Assembly: GCA_017452215.1 (NCBI GenBank)
Contig: JAFTMU010000063.1
Span: 1-5,585 of the forward strand
DNA length: 5,585 nt
Reading direction: 5' to 3'
Source of the DNA: Clostridia bacterium
GTDB taxonomy: Bacteria; Bacillota; Clostridia; Oscillospirales; CAG-272
Shown here: positions 1 through 5,585 of the stretch, one piece after another
Position numbering within the stretch: the stretch's first letter is position 1
Layout: each line of letters opens with the position of its first letter
Notes under the pieces: model-generated
Told to the model about the DNA's origin: nothing
Databases searched by the model: none
The model's input: only the letters and a program-made list of their open reading frames with translations
Made by a program: the position numbers and the translations under genes

Positions 1-1731
1 GACTACTATCAGCCCGAGGCGTATATTCCCGGCAAGGATATGTACATTGAAAAGGACGCCTTGATCAACGATGAGATCGACCGTCTGCGGCACAGCGCCA
101 CCAGCGCTCTGTTTGAGAGACGGGACGTGATCATCGTGGCATCGGTCTCCTGCATCTATTCCTTGGGAGATCCCAGCGAATACGAGGGACTTGTGCTCTC
201 CGTTCGCCCCGGAATGCAGATCAGCCGTGATATCTTTATCCGTAAGCTGGTTGCCAACAGCTACAATCGCAACGATTTTGAATTAAAAAGAGACTGCTTC
301 CGTGTCAACGGTGATACGGTAGAGATCATTCCCGCAAATATGAGTGAAAGCGCATTGCGCATTGAGTTCTTTGGAGACGAGATCGATCGGGTCTCGGAGA
401 TCAACATTGTCACGGGAGAATTGAAGCGTCTGCTTTCCTATGCATCTATCTATCCTGCCACTCACTATGCCGTTTCGGATGAGAAGCGGGAGGCGGCATT
501 GGCGCAGATCGAGCGGGAGATGCAGGAGCGTGCGGCGTTTTTTGAAGCCGAGAACAAGCTTATCGAGGCGCAGCGTATCAGAGAAAGGGTCAAATATGAC
601 CTGGAAATGCTGCGGGAGATCGGCTTTTGCTCGGGAGTGGAGAACTATTCCCGTGTGCTCTCGGGCAGAGAACCCGGGGCGACGCCCTTTACGCTTCTGG
701 ATTATTTCCCCGAGGACTATATCATGTTTATTGACGAATCCCACGTGACCATTCCGCAAGTGCGGGGAATGAGCGGAGGGGACACGGCAAGAAAGAAAAA
801 TCTGGTGGATTACGGCTTTCGTTTGCCCTCGGCTTACGATAACCGCCCCCTTTATTTCCCCGAATTTGAGGAGAGCATCCATCAGGCGGTGTTTGTCAGC
901 GCTACGCCGGGAGACTACGAGGAGGAGAACGCCACGGCGGTGGTGGAGCAGATCATTCGTCCCACGGGCCTTCTTGATCCCGAAGTGGAGGTTCGTCCCA
1001 TCGAGGGGCAGGTGGATGACCTGATGGGAGAGATCCGCACACGGACAGAGAGGGGGGAGCGTGTTCTTGTGACCACGCTGACCAAAAAGATGGCGGAGGA
1101 TCTGACCGAATATTTTGAAAACAACGGGATCAAGGTCCGCTATATCCACTTCAACGTGGAGACCATGGAGCGGATCGAGATCATCAGAGATCTGCGCCTC
1201 GGCGTTTTTGACGTGCTGGTGGGGATCAACCTCTTGCGTGAGGGCTTGGACATTCCCGAAGTCTCCCTGGTGGCGATCCTGGATGCGGATAAGGAAGGGT
1301 TCCTCAGAGCGGAGCGTTCCTTAATACAGACCATTGGCCGTGCGGCGAGAAACGCCTCGGGTAAGGTGATCATGTATGCGGACAGCATTACACGTTCCAT
1401 GCGTGGAGCCATCACGGAGACCAACCGCCGCCGCTCGATCCAGGATGCCTATAACCAAACCCACGGTATCGTTCCCAAGACGGTGGTCAAGGGCATTCGT
1501 GATGTGATTGAGGTAGGAGCTACCGAGGACCGTGCCGCAAAGCAAAAGGGCAAGGGACGGGGGAATACCGACCGCAAGCTGACCAAGACCGAGCGGGAGA
1601 AGCTGATTGCAGAGATGACTGCCGAGATGCGCTCGGCGGCGCAGCATCTTGAGTTTGAAAAGGCTGCGTTTTTGCGTGACGAGATCAAAAAGCTCAGGGA
1701 GGGAAAAATCGATTCTCCCAGGCATTTTTGA
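1..1731 (+). CDS. uvrB: UvrABC excinuclease subunit B (5'-truncated by the window edge)
   Basis: UvrB is the damage-verifying helicase-like subunit of nucleotide excision repair. UvrA loads it at lesions, and it then recruits the UvrC nuclease. The frame is open from base 1 ([10 protein letters not shown]), so the gene begins upstream; the ATG at 40 is internal. 576 residues are visible. From memory of E. coli UvrB (673 aa), about 90 residues including the Walker A loop are missing. What remains: the Tyr-rich beta-hairpin that probes the DNA strands (bases 1-90), [12 protein letters not shown] (139-174), the DESHVT motif (733-750), SATPG (898-912), [16 protein letters not shown] (from 1066), [10 protein letters not shown] (1222-1251), the arginine-finger motif QTIGRAARN (1327-1353) and a C-terminal UVR domain for UvrC contact (about 1591-1701). 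One oddity is HFN at 1147-1155 where family members usually read HSD or HSE. No frameshift is seen. The gene ends in TGA, 59 bp before uvrA. Identification is certain. Confidence 0.98.
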   Translation, partial: DYYQPEAYIPGKDMYIEKDALINDEIDRLRHSATSALFERRDVIIVASVSCIYSLGDPSEYEGLVLSVRPGMQISRDIFIRKLVANSYNRNDFELKRDCFRVNGDTVEIIPANMSESALRIEFFGDEIDRVSEINIVTGELKRLLSYASIYPATHYAVSDEKREAALAQIEREMQERAAFFEAENKLIEAQRIRERVKYDLEMLREIGFCSGVENYSRVLSGREPGATPFTLLDYFPEDYIMFIDESHVTIPQVRGMSGGDTARKKNLVDYGFRLPSAYDNRPLYFPEFEESIHQAVFVSATPGDYEEENATAVVEQIIRPTGLLDPEVEVRPIEGQVDDLMGEIRTRTERGERVLVTTLTKKMAEDLTEYFENNGIKVRYIHFNVETMERIEIIRDLRLGVFDVLVGINLLREGLDIPEVSLVAILDADKEGFLRAERSLIQTIGRAARNASGKVIMYADSITRSMRGAITETNRRRSIQDAYNQTHGIVPKTVVKGIRDVIEVGATEDRAAKQKGKGRGNTDRKLTKTEREKLIAEMTAEMRSAAQHLEFEKAAFLRDEIKKLREGKIDSPRHF

Positions 1732-1780
1732 AGGACGTAGTGCGTTATTGACGACTTTTAGGCTATTTTTTGAAAAGAAC

Positions 1781-1785
1781 AGGAG
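1781..1785 (+). promoter_or_regulatory. Ribosome binding site of uvrA
   Basis: AGGAG lies 5 bases upstream of the ATG at 1791. It decides the start: an in-frame TTG at 1770 would add seven residues (MKRTGVF), has no such site at proper spacing, and the family N-terminus aligns with the ATG start. Confidence 0.85.
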
Positions 1786-1790
1786 TTTTT

Positions 1791-4613
1791 ATGCCCAATC
1801 AAATTTCCATCCGAGGGGTTCGGGTACACAACTTGAAAAATATTGACGTCACGATCCCAAGAGATAAGCTGGTGATTCTGACGGGACTTTCGGGCTCGGG
1901 AAAATCCTCCCTTGCCTTTGATACCATTTATGCCGAGGGACACCGCCGCTTTGTGGAGTCCCTGTCCTCCTATGCCCGTATGTTTCTCGGGCAATTGGAC
2001 AAGCCGGATCTGGATTCCATTGAGGGGCTTTCTCCGTCCATTTCCATCGATCAAAAAACCACGTCCAAGAATCCACGCTCTACTGTCGGAACGGTGACCG
2101 AGATCTACGATTATCTGCGGCTTTTGTACGCACGTATCGGTATTCCGCACTGTCCCATCTGCGGCAAGGAGATCAGGCAGCAGACCACCGATCAGATCAT
2201 TGACCGCATTATGACCTTTCCCGAGGGGGAGCGGTTCATGATCCTTGCCCCTGTGGTGCGCTCTCAAAAGGGGATGCACGAAAAGGTGTTTGCCGATGCC
2301 CGCAAGCGGGGATACGTCCGTGTGCGTGTGGACGGAAATATGTACGATCTCTCGGAGGAGATCAAGCTGGATAAAAATAAAAAGCATGACGTGGATATTA
2401 TTGTGGACCGTTTGGTCATGCGGGAGGGGATCGAATCCCGCCTGTCCGATTCCGTGGAAAATGCTCTTGGCGCTGCCGACGGACATTTGACGGTAGTGAC
2501 CGTGCCCCGTGAAGGGGAAGCCAAGGAATTGGAGTTTTCCCAAAACTATGCCTGCGAGGAGCACGGCATTTCCTTTGGGGAATTGGAGCCTCGGATGTTT
2601 TCCTTTAACAATCCCACGGGCGCTTGCGCTCATTGCGCAGGTCTTGGAGATCTTCAAAGCATTGCGGTGGAACGCTTGATCCCCAACAAGGAGCTTTCTC
2701 TTTCGGAGGGGGCGATTGCCGTCAACGGCTTTAAATCCTTGGAGGAGGAGAGCTGGAACGGCCCTCTGTTTGCCGCCGTGGGAAAGCGATTCGGCTTTGG
2801 AATGGATACGCCCATCAAGGATTTTACAGAGGAGCAATACAAGCTTTTGCTTTACGGCACGGGGGAGGAAAAATACGAGGTGCACCGTTGGTTTGGCAAG
2901 CAGGACCATCATCAGCTTGCCAAATTCGAGGGCATTGTTCCCATGATCGAAAACCGTATGCAGATGTACGGAAATGAGTATTATTCGCAGTTTATTGAGG
3001 AAGCACCCTGTCCCGTATGTCACGGTCAGCGGCTTTCCCAGAACGTGCTTGCCGTGACCGTGGGAGGCTTGAATATTCACGAGCTTTGCTCCCTTTCGGT
3101 GGAGAATGCATTGGATTTCGTCAACCGCTTGGAGCTGACGGACACGGAAGCGAAGATCGCCGCCGAGATCTTAAAGGAGATCCGTGCAAGGCTTGGCTTC
3201 TTGGTCAGCGTGGGGCTCAATTATCTGACCCTTTCCCGCAAGGCGGGGACGCTTTCGGGCGGTGAGGCGCAGCGAATTCGCTTGGCAACGCAGATCGGCT
3301 CCTCCTTGGTTGGAGTTCTTTACATTCTTGACGAACCCAGCATCGGATTGCATCAAAGAGACAATTCCAAGCTCATTGCAACATTGAAGCGTTTGCGGGA
3401 TCTTGGAAATACGGTCATTGTGGTGGAGCACGACGAGGAAACCATGGAGAATGCGGATTACATTCTTGACATCGGTCCCGGGGCAGGTATTCACGGCGGT
3501 GAGATCGTTGCGCAGGGCACGCCCGAGGAGATCATGCGGGATCCCAAATCCATTACGGGCGCTTATCTTTCCCGCCGCAAACGCATTGACGTGCCCAAGG
3601 AGCGGCGACAGGGGAACGGAAAGAGCATTAAGATCGTGGGAGCGAGACAGAACAATCTCAAGGGGATCGACGTGGAGATCCCGCTGGGGTGCTTCGTTTG
3701 TGTGACAGGTGTTTCCGGCTCCGGAAAATCCTCTTTGGTCAACGGAATTTTGCACCCCGTATTGGCGGAAAAGCTCAACCGTGCCATCACTTACCCCGGA
3801 AAGCATACTGCCGTGGAGGGGATCGAGCACCTGGACAAGGTGATCGCCATTGATCAAAGTCCTATCGGGCGAATGCCCAGCTCCAACCCTGCTACCTACA
3901 CGGGTCTGTTTACCGATATCCGCAATCTCTTTGCGCAAACCAAGGATGCCAAGGCAAAGGGCTACGGCCCCGGACGCTTTTCCTTTAATGTCAAGGGCGG
4001 GCGCTGTGAGGCCTGCGAGGGGGACGGCGTGAAGAAGATCGAGATGCACTTTTTGCCCGACGTTTACGTGACCTGTGACGTATGTAAAGGGAAGCGCTAC
4101 AACCGTGACACCCAGGACGTGCATTATAAAGGAAAGAATATTTACGAGGTGCTGGAAATGACCGTGGAGGAAGGGCTCCACTTTTTTGAGGGGCTTCCCG
4201 CCATCGAGCGCAAGCTGAAAACCCTCTTTGACGTGGGTCTTGGATATATCAAGATCGGTCAGCCTGCCACTACCATTTCGGGAGGGGAAGCGCAAAGAGT
4301 CAAGCTTGCCACCGAGCTTTCCAAGCGTGCCACGGGACGCACCTTTTATATTCTGGACGAGCCTACCACGGGACTTCACACTGCCGACGTGGCAAAGCTG
4401 TTGGAGGTCTTGCAGCGTCTGTGTGATGCGGGTAACTCGGTTTTGGTCATCGAGCATAATCTGGACGTGATCAAATGCGCCGACCACATCATTGATCTTG
4501 GCCCCGAGGGAGGCGACGGCGGAGGCACGCTGATAGCCCAAGGAACGCCCGAGGAGGTAGCGCAGAACGAGCGCTCCTATACGGGCAAATATTTGAAGAA
4601 ATATCTCGCTTAA
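1791..4613 (+). CDS. uvrA: UvrABC excinuclease subunit A (damage-recognition ATPase), complete
   Basis: UvrA is the dimeric ABC-type ATPase that detects DNA lesions and delivers UvrB to them in nucleotide excision repair. It is cytoplasmic and DNA-bound. The product is 940 residues, the same length as E. coli UvrA. First ATPase module: Walker A GLSGSGKS (32-39), then the UvrB-binding and insertion region, signature LSGGEAQR (488-495), Walker B YILDEPS (511-517), switch His547. Second module: Walker A GVSGSGKS (640-647), signature ISGGEAQR (829-836), Walker B YILDEPTT (853-860), switch His889. The second zinc finger is classical: Cys739, 742, 762, 765 (CxxC-x19-CxxC). The first is C255-x2-H258-x20-C279-x2-C282, with a His where Cys is common. 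Extra CxxC pairs lie at 121-124 and 407-410. The gene follows uvrB by 59 bp without an evident promoter, so co-transcription is likely. It ends in TAA, 3 bp before a strong hairpin. All catalytic motifs are intact. Confidence 0.98.
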   Translation: MPNQISIRGVRVHNLKNIDVTIPRDKLVILTGLSGSGKSSLAFDTIYAEGHRRFVESLSSYARMFLGQLDKPDLDSIEGLSPSISIDQKTTSKNPRSTVGTVTEIYDYLRLLYARIGIPHCPICGKEIRQQTTDQIIDRIMTFPEGERFMILAPVVRSQKGMHEKVFADARKRGYVRVRVDGNMYDLSEEIKLDKNKKHDVDIIVDRLVMREGIESRLSDSVENALGAADGHLTVVTVPREGEAKELEFSQNYACEEHGISFGELEPRMFSFNNPTGACAHCAGLGDLQSIAVERLIPNKELSLSEGAIAVNGFKSLEEESWNGPLFAAVGKRFGFGMDTPIKDFTEEQYKLLLYGTGEEKYEVHRWFGKQDHHQLAKFEGIVPMIENRMQMYGNEYYSQFIEEAPCPVCHGQRLSQNVLAVTVGGLNIHELCSLSVENALDFVNRLELTDTEAKIAAEILKEIRARLGFLVSVGLNYLTLSRKAGTLSGGEAQRIRLATQIGSSLVGVLYILDEPSIGLHQRDNSKLIATLKRLRDLGNTVIVVEHDEETMENADYILDIGPGAGIHGGEIVAQGTPEEIMRDPKSITGAYLSRRKRIDVPKERRQGNGKSIKIVGARQNNLKGIDVEIPLGCFVCVTGVSGSGKSSLVNGILHPVLAEKLNRAITYPGKHTAVEGIEHLDKVIAIDQSPIGRMPSSNPATYTGLFTDIRNLFAQTKDAKAKGYGPGRFSFNVKGGRCEACEGDGVKKIEMHFLPDVYVTCDVCKGKRYNRDTQDVHYKGKNIYEVLEMTVEEGLHFFEGLPAIERKLKTLFDVGLGYIKIGQPATTISGGEAQRVKLATELSKRATGRTFYILDEPTTGLHTADVAKLLEVLQRLCDAGNSVLVIEHNLDVIKCADHIIDLGPEGGDGGGTLIAQGTPEEVAQNERSYTGKYLKKYLA

Positions 4614-4616
4614 CCA

Positions 4617-4649
4617 TTGCCGCAGGAGTGGAAAATGCTCCTGCGGCAA
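4617..4649 (+). terminator. Perfect 12-bp hairpin after uvrA, possible transcript end without a U-tract
   Basis: TTGCCGCAGGAG (4617-4628) and CTCCTGCGGCAA (4638-4649) are exact reverse complements around a 9-base loop, starting 3 bases after the uvrA stop. Position and GC-rich stem suggest a terminator or an mRNA 3'-end stabiliser. However, the + strand continues with AAAAATATTG, not a T-run. The - strand has no T-run after the stem either. The hairpin itself is certain; its role as an intrinsic terminator is not. Confidence 0.5.
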
Positions 4650-4672
4650 AAAATATTGAAAAAAATGAAAAA
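4648..4672 (+). promoter_or_regulatory. A-rich tract, possible UP element
   Basis: Two phased A-runs (around 4648-4653 and 4659-4665, plus 4668-4672) end just ahead of the -35 box at 4679. Relative to an expected start near 4714 they fall at about -42 to -66, where the RNA polymerase alpha C-terminal domain binds A/T-rich UP elements. The role is inferred from position and composition only. Confidence 0.4.
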
Positions 4673-4678
4673 TGGGTA

Positions 4679-4707
4679 TTGACAAGGACACTTTAGTATG
4701 GTAAAAT
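4679..4707 (+). promoter_or_regulatory. SigA-type promoter of the lipoprotein gene
   Basis: A consensus -35 TTGACA (4679-4684), a 17-bp spacer and -10 TAAAAT (4702-4707, one mismatch to TATAAT) form a near-ideal housekeeping promoter. TG at 4699-4700, one base before the -10, gives an extended -10. Transcription should start near 4713-4715, leaving a leader of about 26 bases, too short for a riboswitch. High constitutive strength is expected, possibly tuned by a repressor over the -10 repeat. Confidence 0.85.
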
Positions 4708-4713
4708 GGTAAA
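4698..4713 (+). repeat. Tandem 8-bp direct repeat over the -10 box
   Basis: ATGGTAAA occurs twice back to back (4698-4705 and 4706-4713) with no mismatch. The pair covers the extended -10 and runs to the expected transcription start. It could be a slippage product or a direct-repeat operator; the sequence alone does not say which. Confidence 0.6.
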
Positions 4714-4724
4714 GCAATAAAAAC

Positions 4725-4731
4725 AAAGGAG
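4725..4731 (+). promoter_or_regulatory. Ribosome binding site of the lipoprotein gene
   Basis: AAAGGAG lies 8 bases before the ATG at 4740. It is close to the ideal anti-16S complement and fixes the start, which leads directly into a signal peptide. Confidence 0.88.
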
Positions 4732-4739
4732 ATTTTATC

Positions 4740-5585
4740 ATGAAAAAACTCATTGCACTTTCTATGGCGCTGATCCTGCTTGTGGGCAGTGTTGCTATGC
4801 TTTCCTCCTGCGCAGGCGGGGAACAGAAGCTGAACTTCGGAAAAGAGCTGCTTGCCGTAGGCTCGCAGCTGGATGCCCTCAACGGTCTAATTAAGGGTGA
4901 CGCCGACATTGCCGTGATCGACTCGGTAATGGCAGGCTATTACATGAACGATACCCAGGAATTCAAGGACTATCAGATCCTTCCCGGTATTGTTCTTGCA
5001 GAAGAAAAATACGGTATTGCCGCAAAGAAGGGCAATGCGGCTCTGATCGGTAAGATCAACGAGGCGATGATCGCTCTGGCTGATACCGATTATACGGAGA
5101 TCGCAACCGAGTACGGTCTTGCCACCGAGCTTTTGATCGATGCCGATACCGCTAACCCCAAGGCAGAGGCAACCGACAGCTCCTGGAACGACATCGTTAC
5201 CGCTAAAAAGCTGATCATCGGCTACACCAAGTTTGCTCCCATCGCATATGACGACGGCGACGGCGAGGATGCCAAGCTCATCGGCTTTGATATCGATCTT
5301 GCAAAGGCTGTGGTGGAGTATCTCAACGATACATACGATGCAGAGGTAGAGATCGAATTCGTTGTGATCGATTGGAACCAGAAGGAGACCCTTTTGGAGA
5401 ACGGTACCATTGATCTGGTATGGAACGGTATGACCATTACCCCCACCAGAGAGGCAGAAATGGAGATCTCTCTCCCTTACCTTGCAAACAAGCAGGTTGC
5501 CATTGCCGCAAAGGCTGACGTTGCCAAGTACGGCAACACCGTTGCTTCCTTGAAGGAGAAGGCAACCGATGCGATCATTATCGTA
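4740..5585 (+). CDS. Amino-acid ABC transporter substrate-binding lipoprotein with an extra N-terminal half-module (3' end outside the window)
   Basis: Solute-binding proteins of this family (SBP_bac_3 type) are anchored outside the membrane and hand amino acids to an ABC permease. 282 codons are visible and the frame is still open at the window end. Residues 1-23 form a lipoprotein signal (KK, hydrophobic core, LSSC lipobox), with lipidated Cys24, the only cysteine. Residues about 38-132 resemble the C-terminal part of such a protein: a GDADIAVIDSVMAGYY stretch, then EEKYGIAAKKG and a closing helix ending EYGLATELL. After a linker (133-155), residues 156-282 begin a second binding protein: KKLIIGYTKFAPIAY, GFDIDLAKAV (182-191), IDLVWNGMTITPTR (224-237). 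Arg237 and Thr232 match the carboxylate-binding positions of the family. The second module runs into lobe 2 when the window stops. The specific ligand cannot be told. The visible protein is acidic (45 Asp/Glu, 23 Lys/Arg). Family assignment is firm; the unusual order may be real or reflect an internal deletion in a tandem duplicate. Confidence 0.88.
   Translation, partial: MKKLIALSMALILLVGSVAMLSSCAGGEQKLNFGKELLAVGSQLDALNGLIKGDADIAVIDSVMAGYYMNDTQEFKDYQILPGIVLAEEKYGIAAKKGNAALIGKINEAMIALADTDYTEIATEYGLATELLIDADTANPKAEATDSSWNDIVTAKKLIIGYTKFAPIAYDDGDGEDAKLIGFDIDLAKAVVEYLNDTYDAEVEIEFVVIDWNQKETLLENGTIDLVWNGMTITPTREAEMEISLPYLANKQVAIAAKADVAKYGNTVASLKEKATDAIIIV

Noticed and set aside
283..1149. Open frame on the - strand (288 codons) opposite uvrB
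   Set aside because: It is fully antisense to conserved UvrB motifs and has no recognisable family features of its own; treated as a shadow.
1748..1776. TTGACG with TGAAAA 17 bp later as a uvrA promoter
   Set aside because: The -10 match is poor and no supporting element is present; an operon with uvrB is simpler.
1770..1790. TTG start giving a seven-residue longer UvrA
   Set aside because: The AGGAG site is placed for the ATG at 1791 and the family N-terminus fits that start.
2151..2162. CPIC (UvrA 121-124) as an additional zinc finger
   Set aside because: A lone CxxC pair with no evident partner pair nearby; not enough to claim a metal site.
4656..4684. TTGAAA as an alternative -35 for the lipoprotein gene
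   Set aside because: At 17-18 bp spacing there is no -10-like hexamer, while TTGACA/TAAAAT just downstream is near-ideal.
3171..4691. Long open frame on the - strand (about 506 codons) opposite uvrA, and another at 1758-3080
   Set aside because: Both lie antisense to a complete, motif-rich uvrA. They show no recognisable domain and their openness follows from the codon bias of the + strand gene.

Overview
The window reads as chromosomal DNA from a low-copy, Gram-positive-type bacterium, most likely an uncultured or gut member of the Clostridia (Bacillota). The grounds are the uvrB-uvrA gene order on one strand, strong AGGAG-type ribosome binding sites, a textbook SigA promoter, and a Lys-rich lipoprotein signal peptide on a solute-binding protein. 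This placement is inference; no rRNA or other taxonomic marker is present. All three genes lie on the + strand.

Layout: (1) 1-1731 is uvrB, lacking its 5' end because the window starts inside it. (2) 1732-1790 is a 59-bp gap carrying only the uvrA ribosome binding site. (3) 1791-4613 is a complete uvrA of 940 codons. (4) 4614-4739 is a 126-bp intergenic region holding a perfect 12-bp hairpin, an A-rich tract, a TTGACA-N17-TAAAAT promoter with an extended -10, an 8-bp tandem repeat over the -10, and a ribosome binding site. (5) 4740-5585 is the 5' part (282 codons, open at the window end) of a lipoprotein of the amino-acid ABC transporter substrate-binding family.

UvrA and UvrB work together in nucleotide excision repair. 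UvrA, a zinc-binding ABC ATPase, finds DNA damage and loads UvrB, which verifies the lesion and recruits UvrC. The short gap and lack of a convincing promoter between them suggest co-transcription. The lipoprotein gene is a separate transcription unit with its own strong promoter and belongs to nutrient uptake. Its permease and ATPase genes, if adjacent, lie beyond the window.

The repair genes are ordinary overall. The points most worth a second look are the architecture of the lipoprotein (what looks like the C-terminal lobe of one binding protein, fused ahead of a second one that starts afresh), a two-residue departure from the UvrB consensus, a Cys-to-His change in the first UvrA zinc site, and a post-uvrA hairpin followed by A's rather than T's. 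I did not find a clearly new multi-gene system.
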